Positions 53,194 to 62,952 are shown, numbered from the stretch's first letter. The stretch: DNA of 64,000 nt from Chitinophaga varians (GCF_012641275.1 NZ_JABAIA010000001.1:868001-932000), one strand, 5' to 3'. The notes: generated by a model not told the origin, from the letters alone. Made by a program: numbers and translations.

Positions 53194-53436
53194 ATGAACC
53201 TATCAAGTACTGACACTAAAGATCTGCTGAAAAGAAAAAGCAGGATTCAGGGAATACTAGCAGGATTCCTGGTACTGTGCATCATAACGATCGTATGTGT
53301 TTTGATGATTAAAGAAAAGAAGGTGGTGTATATAGCCCCGATGTTTTCATTGTCGCTGGTCTTTTTCCCTTTATTTCAACAGCTGAAAGCTATTAAAAAA
53401 GAGCTGCAATCCCGTGCAGCAGCTTCAGCTAAATAA
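53194..53436 (+). CDS. small two-helix membrane protein
   Basis: An 80-residue protein with helices ILAGFLVLCIITIVCVLMI and VYIAPMFSLSLVFFPLF and a basic, charged tail. Nine bp before the DUF3667 gene, so probably a partner. No family recognised. The preceding gap 53018-53193 shows no gene. Confidence 0.7.
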   Translation: MNLSSTDTKDLLKRKSRIQGILAGFLVLCIITIVCVLMIKEKKVVYIAPMFSLSLVFFPLFQQLKAIKKELQSRAAASAK

Positions 53437-53445
53437 TTTTCTACG

Positions 53446-54159
53446 ATGAATTGCAAATCATGTAATGCGGCTGTTGCTGATAAGTATTGTGGACACTGCG
53501 GCTATCCGGTAGCATTGAAGCGAGTGGATAGCCATTATATCATTCATGAGGTGCAGCACGTGCTGCATTTTGAGAAGGGAATATTGTATACGATCAGAGA
53601 GCTGTTGGTCCGCCCCGGAATAAATATCAGGAGGTTCCTTACAGAAGACAGGAGCCGGCTGGTGAAACCAGTCCTTTTCCTTGTCATATGTTCGCTGCTG
53701 TATACGCTGGTTACCCATTTCTTTCATATCGAGCATGACCATTACGTAGACGGGTCTATACGGCACGAAACCTTTGCAGCCCTTACCACATGGATAGAAG
53801 GGCATTACGGCTATGCCAATATCATCATGGGCCTTTTTATCGGCGCCTGGCTGAAATTGTTTATGCGCAAAAGCGCGTACAATTATTATGAGGTATTAAT
53901 CATGTTATGTTTCGTGATTGGCACGGGGATGTTGATATATACGTTGTTTGCAATGGTGCAGGGAATCAGCGGAAAAAATATGAAGCTGACATCGGAAGTG
54001 GTATCGCTGTTATACAGCATGTGGGCTATTGGCCAGATATTGGGTGGAAAGAAGATAAAGGGATATGTTTTGTCACTGGTGGGTTATATATTAGGCATGG
54101 GATCGTTCTGGTTAGCAGTAGAATTATTGGCGTGGACAATAGATAGGTTCAATGACTGA
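53446..54159 (+). CDS. DUF3667 domain-containing membrane protein
   Basis: A 237-residue protein: N-terminal zinc ribbon (CKSC ... CGHCG at 3-19), the conserved HYIIHEVQHVLHFEKGILYTIRELL segment, RPGINIRRFLTEDRSRLVKP, then four or five membrane helices. Family members are of unknown function in Bacteroidota. Its TGA lies in the stem of the following terminator. Confidence 0.88.
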   Translation: MNCKSCNAAVADKYCGHCGYPVALKRVDSHYIIHEVQHVLHFEKGILYTIRELLVRPGINIRRFLTEDRSRLVKPVLFLVICSLLYTLVTHFFHIEHDHYVDGSIRHETFAALTTWIEGHYGYANIIMGLFIGAWLKLFMRKSAYNYYEVLIMLCFVIGTGMLIYTLFAMVQGISGKNMKLTSEVVSLLYSMWAIGQILGGKKIKGYVLSLVGYILGMGSFWLAVELLAWTIDRFND

Positions 54160-54179
54160 AAGCCCGAGGGGGCTTTCAG
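54156..54179 (+). terminator. terminator overlapping the DUF3667 stop codon
   Basis: Perfect 10-bp stem CTGAAAGCCC / GGGCTTTCAG with loop GAGG. Weak T-tract. Confidence 0.65.
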
Positions 54180-54250
54180 TTGGCATTGTTTCGTAAAGAC
54201 GAACTATCTTTTTTCGGACTACCCCTGGTGAGTTTTGATAAAAGCCTGCC

Positions 54251-54679
54251 TTATTTTACCACTTCACTCACAAAAATCTCAGGAATGGCATTGGTATAGT
54301 TGGCAAAATCCGCACGGATCGCATCTATATTTGGAGCAATAGCCGCCCGATACTCACTTAAACTTTTTACATAAAAAGTACCAATGGCCATAAAAGGTAA
54401 TGGCTGGTCAGGAGCACCGGCGGAAAGTCCCTTTTCAATAGTGTATTTAACCAGATTTGCCCCTAAAAAACCCGCTACCATGGGCATGTGCTTAGTTTCA
54501 TAGTACTCCATATTAAAGGTTTTACCTTCAGCATAAGGGTACAGGATGGACACCTTAATCAGGCCTTTTTCATTAGCAGTCATGTTGTGGGTTTTAGATT
54601 TCTCAGATGGCTTTGCCTGGCTAAATGCTGCAAAACAAGTGGTCAAAAGCAAAAATGATAGAATAAGTTTAAACTTCAT
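54251..54679 (-). CDS. EthD family protein with signal peptide
   Basis: A 142-residue protein: signal peptide (FLLLTTCFAAFSQ), then an EthD ferredoxin-like domain (LIKVSILYPYAEGKTFNMEYYETKHMPMVAGFLG...). EthD proteins without signal peptide are common; an exported one is less usual. ATG 54679 starts the signal peptide; 54688 adds three residues. Role unknown. Confidence 0.82.
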   Translation of the reverse strand: MKFKLILSFLLLTTCFAAFSQAKPSEKSKTHNMTANEKGLIKVSILYPYAEGKTFNMEYYETKHMPMVAGFLGANLVKYTIEKGLSAGAPDQPLPFMAIGTFYVKSLSEYRAAIAPNIDAIRADFANYTNAIPEIFVSEVVK

Positions 54680-54774
54680 GATCCGCAATTTTAAGTTGTC
54701 TAGTATTTAAATTGTCAATTACTTTCGTTGATGTAGCCCACAGAAAAATCAAAAATACATATCGCCAAAGCTCC

Positions 54775-55881
54775 TTACTTTTTCCTTATCGTTTTATTCA
54801 TCAGCGCATCAACGGCAGGAAGGAAATTATCTTTCCCTTTCAGTTCGGTCTCTAAAAAACCGACTGTTAACTGTAAAGCTGAATGATAACGCTGATTAAC
54901 AGGGCAATTGCCCGCCTTTTTTACAACCAGGGAAAAACAATCAAAATCCTCATGTTGGATAGAGTCAATCGTGAAAATATGAGCTTCTTTAACATGGTCT
55001 GACACAAAATCATAAACTGAATCCTTTTTCCCAGACCCATTTGACGGCGAGCTTTCCATCCTTAAATACGGAATGGAAAATTGAAGGTTTTTAAAATCAT
55101 CACTATTTTTTATCGCTTCAAAGTCCATATCCTCATTTCCATAGTGATGAAACTCCGATCCTTCCAGAGAAACCATGCACTTCACCTTCGGCAGTTTTCC
55201 TGCTAAAATTGCGCCTGACAGCCCACCCCAGCTATAACCGACTATGGCAATGCTGTTGGTATCGGCATTGGGATTTTTTTTCAGTTCCTTTACCGCTGCT
55301 ACGGCATCATAGACCTGCTCCATCAGATCTTCTTTTTTTGTAGTCATATCACCGGGGAAACGGCCAATTGAACTTATTGACACTACAATAAACCCCTTTT
55401 GGGCCAAAGATTCAAACATTGAAAAATTCTCATAGCTCATTCCATTAAAAGCGGTCATGTAGACCACTATAGGAAACCTCCCCGAGGCGGCTGCAGCATT
55501 TTTGAAACTATTGGTTTTGAACCGGAGAAGACTTGTTGAATCAGCACACTTAAATGTAGTACAGAAAAACTGAGCGAACTGGCCGGATATTCCGTCACCG
55601 ACTTTAGACCCGGAATAATAATTTGCCCTGGTTTCCAGCAACCTAAATAAGTCTCTGACCAGGAGTTGCGTATCTGCCTCAGCGTGATATGCAGGATACC
55701 AGATATCCAAATCGATGGGCCTGTGATGCAGAGCGTCTGTTACATCAGTTCCTGGCTTAAATATTCTTGATGTATCGCTGGTATGAACAAACGTAACCCC
55801 GGCATCATAAGACACCGATGTCTTCTTTTCTTGTGAACAGCCAATTACTATCATCAAAAAAGCTACAGCAAAATATTTCAT
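54775..55881 (-). CDS. alpha/beta-hydrolase lipoprotein
   Basis: A 368-residue lipoprotein (lipobox VIGC, Cys15). The fold is alpha/beta hydrolase of the dienelactone hydrolase/PAF-acetylhydrolase-like type: PIDLDIWYPA, FPIVVYMTAFNGMSYEN (oxyanion region), nucleophile GYSWGG, SLEGSEF, and a late HEDFDCF that may provide the His. Probably an esterase facing the periplasm or surface; substrate unknown. Confidence 0.82.
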   Translation of the reverse strand: MKYFAVAFLMIVIGCSQEKKTSVSYDAGVTFVHTSDTSRIFKPGTDVTDALHHRPIDLDIWYPAYHAEADTQLLVRDLFRLLETRANYYSGSKVGDGISGQFAQFFCTTFKCADSTSLLRFKTNSFKNAAAASGRFPIVVYMTAFNGMSYENFSMFESLAQKGFIVVSISSIGRFPGDMTTKKEDLMEQVYDAVAAVKELKKNPNADTNSIAIVGYSWGGLSGAILAGKLPKVKCMVSLEGSEFHHYGNEDMDFEAIKNSDDFKNLQFSIPYLRMESSPSNGSGKKDSVYDFVSDHVKEAHIFTIDSIQHEDFDCFSLVVKKAGNCPVNQRYHSALQLTVGFLETELKGKDNFLPAVDALMNKTIRKK

Positions 55882-56012
55882 ACGGGTTTTTCTTTAACTG
55901 ACCATAGATCATGTTGAAAAAACTGATGTCAATCCCTATAAATATAAATAATTAGTCTGGTTATAAGCTACTGAGTGGCAATTTTGGAATTTTTGTTTAA
56001 TCTTTGGCGGAT

Positions 56013-57041
56013 ATGAAAATATGCACATTCGTTTTATTATATCTGCTTGCAGGAGTTTTTCCGGCAAGGGGGCAGTCCCACTGGCGTATAGTGAAGCAGG
56101 AGTTACTCTTTAAGGACCCTCCTTTTAATAACTGTCACGCTTCTACGCTTGCGGAAGATGCCGGCGGGGGCCTGCATATCGCCTGCTTCGGAGGAACGCA
56201 CGAAGGCGCGAAGGACGTGGTGATCTGGGAAGGGTTAATCCCGGCACATGGCAGTGTTTCTCCAGGCGTTGTAGCTACCGGCATTTTACACGATACGGTC
56301 CGTTATCCGTGCTGGAATCCGGTTTTGCTGCCGTTGAAGAACAAGCTGGTGCTATTTTACAAGATAGGGCCCAATCCACGCGAATGGTGGGGAATGATGA
56401 AAACGTCAGCGGACAACGGCCGTAGCTGGTCGGCCGCTACACGCCTGCCTGACAACGTAATCGGGCCCGTGAAAAACAAGGCTTTGGTATTGGGAGATAA
56501 GGTGCTATGCCCGTCCAGTGTGGAAGAGGAAGGAGGCCACTGGAGAATCCAGATAGAACAGACAGATGTTCATTTTCGCCACTGGAAGATCATCCCCATA
56601 GATACCGGTTCTGCACTGGATGTGATACAGCCGAGCATACTGCGCTACGATAAAGGGAAGTTGCAGCTGCTGTGCAGGAGTAAACAAGGAAAGGTTGTAC
56701 AATCATGGTCAGCAGATAATGGAGCCACCTGGTCATCTTTAAGCGAAACATCCCTGCCTAATCCCAACTCAGGCACGGATGCGGTGACATTAAAAAGTGG
56801 CTTGCAACTGATTGTCTATAATCCTGACCTGCCGGGCAAGGATTGGTTTAATGGCCGCTCCCGCCTGCGCGTGGCGGCTTCCCGCGACGGTGTGCAATGG
56901 AAAGATATCTTGGTACTGGAAGATGGGACCACTGAGGAATTCAGCTATCCAGCCATTATACAAACCCGCGATGGACAGGTGCATATTACCTATACCTACG
57001 ACCGGAAAAATATCAAGCATGTGGTGCTGCAGGAGCAATAA
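56013..57041 (+). CDS. sialidase family (BNR-repeat) protein
   Basis: A 342-residue exported protein: signal peptide (LLAGVFPARGQ), then a propeller with Asp-box motifs SADNGRSWS, SADNGATWSS and SRDGVQWK and the GGTHEGAKDVVIW segment. Matches the non-classical sialidase/BNR family often found in plant and Bacteroidota proteins. Arg triad of true sialidases is not clear, so sialic acid cleavage is unproven. Start ATG 56013 instead of upstream TTG. Confidence 0.85.
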   Translation: MKICTFVLLYLLAGVFPARGQSHWRIVKQELLFKDPPFNNCHASTLAEDAGGGLHIACFGGTHEGAKDVVIWEGLIPAHGSVSPGVVATGILHDTVRYPCWNPVLLPLKNKLVLFYKIGPNPREWWGMMKTSADNGRSWSAATRLPDNVIGPVKNKALVLGDKVLCPSSVEEEGGHWRIQIEQTDVHFRHWKIIPIDTGSALDVIQPSILRYDKGKLQLLCRSKQGKVVQSWSADNGATWSSLSETSLPNPNSGTDAVTLKSGLQLIVYNPDLPGKDWFNGRSRLRVAASRDGVQWKDILVLEDGTTEEFSYPAIIQTRDGQVHITYTYDRKNIKHVVLQEQ

Positions 57042-57079
57042 GCCAGGAAACAGCGCAGGAAATGACTATGAGCTGTTTA

Positions 57080-57901
57080 TTATTGTACCGTATAATCTTT
57101 TACGTCCACTTCCGATAACCTGAAATATCCGTAAGCAAAGTTTTCGAAATGGGTCTGGTTGATGATATTTCCTCTCACCGACCCTGGCGTTGCCTGAAAC
57201 GGGCCACTGCCGGCCCCGGACGCAGCCAACAATTTCCTGAAATAATCATAGTATCTCCTGGAGATGCCATACAACCGGATGTTTATCTTATCTCCGGCCT
57301 TCAGGTCCTTGTCAGAGAAATATTCCTGCATCATTTTGCCCTGGCTGTTTTCGTCATCTTTCGCTTTGTAGTCCGGATACACTGATACAGGTGACAGAAT
57401 ACGGTGCAGATAATAATTTGCCTCATTGCCATTATCCTGGTACGTATATTTTATTTCCACTTCATCACCACCGAATCCGCCTTTGTCGTTTTGTTCGATA
57501 TTATTTTCAATGTCCGGAACACCAATACAGGTCTCAGTGGCGGTGTAAACTTCTGCATTTAAAACTACTTTTAATGCATAAGTCTCCCCGATAACCGGGT
57601 GGAAATCGGAGCAGATATATTCTCCCGTACCGGGATTTTCTACAAAACTAAAGACAGCATTTTCCGAATTTGTAATAACGATATCCGCTCCGGACACCGT
57701 TGGAAATGTTGTACTGTAATATCCGGTGGTGGTGGAGAGCCTGATTTTCTGCTCATGCCCTGTCGTACCCTTTATCCAATCAATTGACGCGTCAATGACC
57801 AGTTTCGGCGCTGCTGTCTCCAAATCCACGTCAATCACCTTTGTGCAGGACAGCAGAAAAAATACACATACAACAACCAGGTATTTAAGAATATTTTTCA
57901 T
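57080..57901 (-). CDS. DUF4249 lipoprotein
   Basis: A 273-residue lipoprotein (lipobox FLLSC, Cys19) opening CTKVIDVDLETAAPKLVIDASI, the DUF4249 hallmark, with GADIVITNSENAVFSF and YICSDFHPVIGETYALKV further on. DUF4249 proteins accompany TonB receptors and are thought to help bind the ligand. 15 bp after the receptor gene, co-transcribed. Confidence 0.92.
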   Translation of the reverse strand: MKNILKYLVVVCVFFLLSCTKVIDVDLETAAPKLVIDASIDWIKGTTGHEQKIRLSTTTGYYSTTFPTVSGADIVITNSENAVFSFVENPGTGEYICSDFHPVIGETYALKVVLNAEVYTATETCIGVPDIENNIEQNDKGGFGGDEVEIKYTYQDNGNEANYYLHRILSPVSVYPDYKAKDDENSQGKMMQEYFSDKDLKAGDKINIRLYGISRRYYDYFRKLLAASGAGSGPFQATPGSVRGNIINQTHFENFAYGYFRLSEVDVKDYTVQ

Positions 57902-57916
57902 TTGATACTATTGGCA

Positions 57917-60289
57917 TTAAAATTTGAAATTATAGGTCACACCGGGCACGATACCGAAAATCGATATCTTCTTTGCCTCACTCAACCCTGTCTCCCTGTT
58001 TTGCTCGAACATAAGAGCAGCGGCGTTGTTTCTGCCATAAACATTGTAAATACTGAACACCCACTCCCCTTTCCATCTTTTTTTACTGTCAGGCTTTGGT
58101 GTGTAGGTGGCCGATAAATCCAAATGATGATAAGCCGGCAGCGAATTGGCATTTCGTTCTCCGTAGTTGGCAATCGTAATTCCCTGATACTGGTATTTGC
58201 CGATGGGATAGGTGGCCGCTTTTCCCGTCTGATAGGTAAACATCCCGCCGAAGCTCCATTTTTTCGTCAGTTGGTAAGCGGCTGTCAGGGAGAGGTTATG
58301 CGTTTTATCGTAATTGGCGCGGTACCATTTTCCATTGTTAATGCCGGTCTCTTCGGCATTTCGTCCCGGAGTACGTTGCTCCGCTTTAGAAAGGGTGTAG
58401 GAAAGCCAGCCTGTCAGTTTGCCGGTATTCTTCTTCAGCATCATCTCCAGTCCATAAGCCCTGCCCTCTCCGTTTAGCAGTACCTGCTCTATGGCTTTGC
58501 GGGCAATTAATTCCGCGCCATCGATGTAATCTGCTTTGTTTTTGATTTTCTTGAAAAAAGCCTCCGTTTCCAGGGAATATTTTCCATTGCGAAAATTGCT
58601 GAAATAGCCCAATGCCACCTGGTCCAGGATTTCGGGTTTCAGGAATTGATCACTTGGCGCCCAGATATCCAGCGGGGAGACAGAAGCTGTGTTGGAAATT
58701 AAATGGATATACTGGCTCATCCGGTTGTAACTCGCTTTAATGGACTGGTTGTCATTGATAGCATAGGAAACCGCCAGACGAGGTTCTAAATTTCCAAAAT
58801 CAACGATTTTCTGGTTTTTACTGTAGTACGTTGTACCTATAGGTGTTCCTTCTTCATAAATCTGCATATGTGGATTGAATACCACCGCCTGGTCATTGGC
58901 GTAATTATTTACATGCTGTTCCCCCAACCGCAGGAAATTGCTGTAGCGCAGCCCATATGTCAATGATATTTTGTCCGTGAGCTGCTGTTCGGCACTGAGA
59001 TACAAGGCATTTTCCCAGGCATATTTTTTTTCGATCTGGTCGGGGTTGACAGGCGACGTAGCATCCAAAGGCTTGATGGAACCAGGATTGAACTGGTAAT
59101 AAATGGAATTGATGCCATAATTCAGGACCAGCTTATCAGACAGGTGATGATTAAAATCATACTTAAAATTATAATTACGGATGTCCGATGCCCAGTCAAT
59201 GCCAACATATTTTATCTTCAGGCCATAATCGTACTTACTGTAAATAACTGATGCATTGGAAAAGAATTTATCGGAAAATATATGGTTCCAGCGGAGATTA
59301 AAGAATGAATTTCCATAATCGTTGCTGAAAAAATTGCTGAAATCCATATTATCCTTACCGAAATATCCTGAAAGGAAAAGCCTGTTATTATCATTGAGCT
59401 TAAAGTTCAGCTTGGCATTTAAATCATAAAAGGAAATAGAATTCGGTTTGTCTGCCAGTTTCAGGAATAAATGGGCATATGAAGCGCGACCGGCCACCAC
59501 GAACGAACTCTTTTCTTTAACAATAGGGCCTTCTGCCAACAATCTGCTCGAAACCACGCCAATGCCGCCCGACAGGTGATATTCTTCGTTATTGCCTTCT
59601 TTCTGATAAATATCCAAAACAGCAGACGTACGTCCACCGAAGTTAGCAGGTATGCCTCCTTTATATAATTTCAAATCTTTAATCACATCGGCATTAAAAA
59701 CGGACAGAAAGCCGAACAGGTGTGATGTATTGTAAACAACGGCTTCATCCAACAATACCAGATTACCGTCCACCGACCCGCCCCTCACGTTAAAGCCTGT
59801 TGCCCCTTCCTGTGCAGTAGACACGCCCGGCAGCTGCAGAATAGCTTTTAAAACGTCCACTTCTCCCATAACAGCCGGCATCTTTTTGATGGTAGCGATA
59901 GAGAGCTTATTCACACTCATTTCCGGTTTCCGGATGTTATTTGCGGAGCCACTGCTTTTCACCACTACTTCATCCAGGGTTTTGCTTTTCTCCGCCAGCG
60001 AAAAATTTTTCCTGATGTTGGCTGTAAGGGAGATATGTTCTTCTATCGTCTCAAATCCTATACAGCTGACAATGATTGTATATTCCCCTTTGGGCAGGGT
60101 GATGGAATAAAAGCCATACGCATTGGTGACGGATGAGGCCTTTACTCCCGGAATAAAAATGCTGGCACCGATTATTGTTTCGGTGTTCGATTTCATGGTG
60201 ACAATTCCGCTCAAGGTGACTTTCTCCTGCGAATAGACCTCAAATGAAAGGATTATAAGCAGCAGTACAGAAATGATCTTATATCTCAT
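57917..60289 (-). CDS. TonB-dependent receptor
   Basis: A 790-residue outer-membrane receptor: signal peptide (ILSFEVYSQ), carboxypeptidase-regulatory-like domain (~24-105, GASIFIPGVKASSVTNAYGF), plug domain (LPGVSTAQEGATGFNVRGGS, NLVLLDEAVVYN), and barrel ending GVTYNFKF. No SusC signature; belongs to the DUF4249-associated group. Divergent from a LytS/LytTR pair, which probably regulates it. Confidence 0.94.
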   Translation of the reverse strand: MRYKIISVLLLIILSFEVYSQEKVTLSGIVTMKSNTETIIGASIFIPGVKASSVTNAYGFYSITLPKGEYTIIVSCIGFETIEEHISLTANIRKNFSLAEKSKTLDEVVVKSSGSANNIRKPEMSVNKLSIATIKKMPAVMGEVDVLKAILQLPGVSTAQEGATGFNVRGGSVDGNLVLLDEAVVYNTSHLFGFLSVFNADVIKDLKLYKGGIPANFGGRTSAVLDIYQKEGNNEEYHLSGGIGVVSSRLLAEGPIVKEKSSFVVAGRASYAHLFLKLADKPNSISFYDLNAKLNFKLNDNNRLFLSGYFGKDNMDFSNFFSNDYGNSFFNLRWNHIFSDKFFSNASVIYSKYDYGLKIKYVGIDWASDIRNYNFKYDFNHHLSDKLVLNYGINSIYYQFNPGSIKPLDATSPVNPDQIEKKYAWENALYLSAEQQLTDKISLTYGLRYSNFLRLGEQHVNNYANDQAVVFNPHMQIYEEGTPIGTTYYSKNQKIVDFGNLEPRLAVSYAINDNQSIKASYNRMSQYIHLISNTASVSPLDIWAPSDQFLKPEILDQVALGYFSNFRNGKYSLETEAFFKKIKNKADYIDGAELIARKAIEQVLLNGEGRAYGLEMMLKKNTGKLTGWLSYTLSKAEQRTPGRNAEETGINNGKWYRANYDKTHNLSLTAAYQLTKKWSFGGMFTYQTGKAATYPIGKYQYQGITIANYGERNANSLPAYHHLDLSATYTPKPDSKKRWKGEWVFSIYNVYGRNNAAALMFEQNRETGLSEAKKISIFGIVPGVTYNFKF

Positions 60290-60449
60290 CCTTTAAAAAC
60301 ATTTTAACAGTTGTAATTGGACACAAAACTATTTCTTTGGATAACTGTCTTTTTATAATTATATTAAGTGTGATATCTTTTATAGCAAGGAGCGTAAGGG
60401 CACTACAAAATATATTTCCTGCCTTAGGCGTTTTTGCAATACTTTCTGC

Positions 60450-60485
60450 TTTCGTATAAAAAGCATGCATTTTCGTATAAAAGCA
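60450..60485 (+). promoter_or_regulatory. candidate LytTR-binding direct repeats
   Basis: TTTCGTATAAAAAGCA (60450-60465) and TTTCGTATAAAAGCA (60471-60485), start-to-start 21 bp, two helical turns, as in LytTR operators. They lie 50 bp before the LytS gene and 161 bp from the TonB receptor start. Confidence 0.6.
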
Positions 60486-60534
60486 GATCAGACCAGTGCT
60501 TTAAACATTAAGTTTATTCCAGACAACTTGATAA

Positions 60535-61551
60535 ATGAATGATTTTAGCCATCAGCAGCTTATTAGCGAAAACGTGCTGTTTCGTTTCCTGATCTCACCT
60601 GACCTCAGAATATTCCGGCATCTGCTGTTTATTGCTTTTATAGCAATTGTGCTATACAACAGCACGTCCGTCATTGCCAGCCCGATAGCCGTATTTGCAT
60701 ACTTTATTATATTATTTTATGTAAATATGTATGTATTGGTGCCGAGGCTTTTGTTCAGGAACAGAAGCATTAAATACTGTTTGTCTGTGATCGGCATCCT
60801 GGTTATCATGGCTGTTTGTGGCTATTTTTTCAATCCTTTCAACAAAGCAAACGGGCTGAACATCCCTCTTTTTTCCTTCCTTACCGCGCTGCTGTTAGCC
60901 GCCTCTTCTTCCATAAAATTGTTTCAGAAGGGAATGATGGACAAACAATTGATCTACGAGCTGGAACAGTCAAAAACCGTTGCAGAACTGGAACAATTAA
61001 AAAACCAAATCAATCCGCATTTTTTGTTTAATATGCTAAACAACGCCAATGTTCTAACGAAGAAAGACCCGGAGAAAGCCTCGCAGGTTTTAATGAAACT
61101 GAGCGACCTGCTTCGCTACCAGCTTTATGACAGTGCAAGGGACAAGGTGCTGTTGACGTCGGACATCCGTTTCCTGGAAGATTTTCTAAACCTGGAGAAA
61201 GTACGGCGGGACAGTTTTGATTTCCTGATTTCAAAAGAGGGAAGTTTGAGCGGCGTGCAAATTCCGCCATTGTTGTTTATTTCGTTTGTGGAAAATGCAG
61301 TAAAGCACAACAATGACGTAACAAAACCATCTTATGTAAATCTGTATTTTGATGTCCGGAACGACGAGCTTTTCTTTAAATGCGTCAACTCCAAGCCGGC
61401 ACTCAAATCTGCCAATAACACCGGCGGATTGGGACTAACGAATATCAAACGGAGACTGGAACTTTTGTTCCCGGCAACACATAGCTTACTTATAGAAGAT
61501 GACCCGGAAAGGTATTGCGTGACGTTGACCATCAAGCTACGGGCTGCCTAG
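60535..61551 (+). CDS. LytS-type sensor histidine kinase
   Basis: A 338-residue kinase: four membrane helices (~28-130), coiled coil, His_kinase domain with phospho-His162 in NQINPHFLFNMLNN, and an ATPase domain (SFVENAVKHNN; GGLGLTNIKRRLELL). No extracellular sensor domain, so it likely senses membrane or receptor state. Paired with the LytTR regulator 41 bp downstream. Confidence 0.94.
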   Translation: MNDFSHQQLISENVLFRFLISPDLRIFRHLLFIAFIAIVLYNSTSVIASPIAVFAYFIILFYVNMYVLVPRLLFRNRSIKYCLSVIGILVIMAVCGYFFNPFNKANGLNIPLFSFLTALLLAASSSIKLFQKGMMDKQLIYELEQSKTVAELEQLKNQINPHFLFNMLNNANVLTKKDPEKASQVLMKLSDLLRYQLYDSARDKVLLTSDIRFLEDFLNLEKVRRDSFDFLISKEGSLSGVQIPPLLFISFVENAVKHNNDVTKPSYVNLYFDVRNDELFFKCVNSKPALKSANNTGGLGLTNIKRRLELLFPATHSLLIEDDPERYCVTLTIKLRAA

Positions 61552-61592
61552 CAGCGAATGACTATTCATTATATAGTAAAGCGCATAACATT

Positions 61593-62315
61593 ATGAACTG
61601 TATCATTATAGATGACGAACCACTGGCAAGGGAAGCCATAGCGATGCTGGTCCACCAAACGGATAATTTAGATTTAATCGGTTCGTTCAACAGTCCCGAA
61701 ACCGCCAAAGACTTTATAGAAAACAATTCAGTCGAATTAATTTTCCTCGACATACAAATGCCGGGAATCAACGGAATTGAGTTTGCCAGAACTATTCCGA
61801 AAGAAACATTTGTGATTTTCACCACTGCCTACGCTGAATTTGCTACCGACAGCTACGAAGTAGACGCCATTGACTACCTGATAAAACCCATAAAATTAGA
61901 ACGTTTTCAGAAGGCGGTCGACAAAGCCCACACCTACTCCAAATTATTCAAAGCGGATTACGGCCATAACAATATAGAACAGATAGCAGACGATTTTTTC
62001 TTTGTGAAAGCAAACCGGAGGATTTTTAAAGTCTATTTCAATAATATACTTTTTATCCAGGGTTTAAAAGATTATGTGGTGATGCACAGCGAAAACCAGA
62101 AAGTAATTACGGCGATGAATATCAAAACCATCTATGATCAATTACCCAAAGATATGTTTGTGAGAGTCAGCAAGTCTTATGTCATCAATGTAAAGCATAT
62201 TGATTCTGTGGATAATAACACGGTGTACATCGGAGCCAATGAAATCCCCATCGGAGGTATTTACAGGGATTTCTTTTTTAATGAATTTGTAACGAAAAAG
62301 ATAGTGGGAAGATAG
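61593..62315 (+). CDS. LytTR family response regulator
   Basis: A 240-residue regulator: receiver with acidic IIDDEPLA, phospho-acceptor Asp53 (FLDIQMPGING), TTAYAEF and Lys in LIKPIKLERF; C-terminal LytTR domain (FFFVKANRRIFKVYFNNILFI, YVVMHSENQKVIT, FVRVSKSYVIN). Binds direct-repeat operators; candidate sites precede the kinase gene. ATG 61593 fits the family start. Confidence 0.95.
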   Translation: MNCIIIDDEPLAREAIAMLVHQTDNLDLIGSFNSPETAKDFIENNSVELIFLDIQMPGINGIEFARTIPKETFVIFTTAYAEFATDSYEVDAIDYLIKPIKLERFQKAVDKAHTYSKLFKADYGHNNIEQIADDFFFVKANRRIFKVYFNNILFIQGLKDYVVMHSENQKVITAMNIKTIYDQLPKDMFVRVSKSYVINVKHIDSVDNNTVYIGANEIPIGGIYRDFFFNEFVTKKIVGR

Positions 62316-62322
62316 TTAACAC

Positions 62323-62365
62323 AAAGCCACTTAAATCCTGCGATTCAAGCGGCTTTGCTGTTTTT
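62323..62365 (+). terminator. intrinsic terminator after lytTR gene
   Basis: Stem AAAGCCACTT / AAGCGGCTTT (one mismatch), 14-nt loop, T-run at 62361-62365. Confidence 0.65.
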
Positions 62366-62381
62366 ATGATAGAAATGTAAA

Positions 62382-62510
62382 TCAGGCCATTCTTTCCTGG
62401 ACAGGCTTCAGCTGATATGCCTTGTAAAAGAAGCGGTCAGCCTCATGCTGATCTGCGGCAAAATTCATCACCTCCACAATTTTCCCGTCCTTGATTTTCC
62501 ACAACAGGCA
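62382..62510 (-). pseudogene. 5'-truncated NTF2-like (SnoaL) protein gene
   Basis: Read leftward from 62510, the frame gives CLLWKIKDGKIVEVMNFAAD, then QHEADRFFYKAYQLKPVQ and a stop at 62382-62384. This is the C-terminal ~42 residues of an NTF2-like/SnoaL protein, with the WKIKDGKIVE strand intact. Just upstream is an in-frame TAG and no start or N-terminal part, so it is a gene remnant. The neighbouring intact gene on the other strand is from the same superfamily. Confidence 0.75.
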
Positions 62511-62589
62511 CTATAACATCGCTGTATAATATGATAATTTATGGAGCGCCTTTTGATAGGTTTCATCAATCATCAAAACAGGATACTAT

Positions 62590-62952
62590 ATGAACCACGA
62601 CCATAAAGCCATACTGGAAAAGGCAAATGCAGCCGTCGCTGCAGGGGACAATGAAGGTTTTCTGTCTTTCTGCACTGACGATACGACATGGACATTTGTA
62701 GGTGACAGGACATTACAGGGGAAAGAAGCTGTCCGGCAATATATGACAACAGCCTATGCGGAGCCGCCAAAATTCATGGTCGAAAACCTGATTGCCGAAG
62801 ACGATTTTGTTACGGCTATTGGTAAAATCAGCATGAAGAATGAAAAAGGGACCCTGGTCCATTATGCCTACTGTGATGTATGGCGGTTCCGTGATGGCAA
62901 AATGGCCGAATTAAAGGCTTTTGTCATTGAGGTTATCTCAGTTGCCAAATAA
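62590..62952 (+). CDS. NTF2-like/SnoaL family protein
   Basis: A 120-residue cone-shaped (NTF2-fold) protein: ILEKANAAVAAGDNEGFLSFCTDDTTWTFVGDRTLQGKEA (start helix and GKEAV motif), AIGKISMKNEKG and the C-terminal strand YAYCDVWRFRDGKMAELKAFV. Small-molecule isomerase, hydrolase or binding roles are usual. Its 3' end overlaps the convergent TlpA gene by 15 bp. Confidence 0.88.
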   Translation: MNHDHKAILEKANAAVAAGDNEGFLSFCTDDTTWTFVGDRTLQGKEAVRQYMTTAYAEPPKFMVENLIAEDDFVTAIGKISMKNEKGTLVHYAYCDVWRFRDGKMAELKAFVIEVISVAK

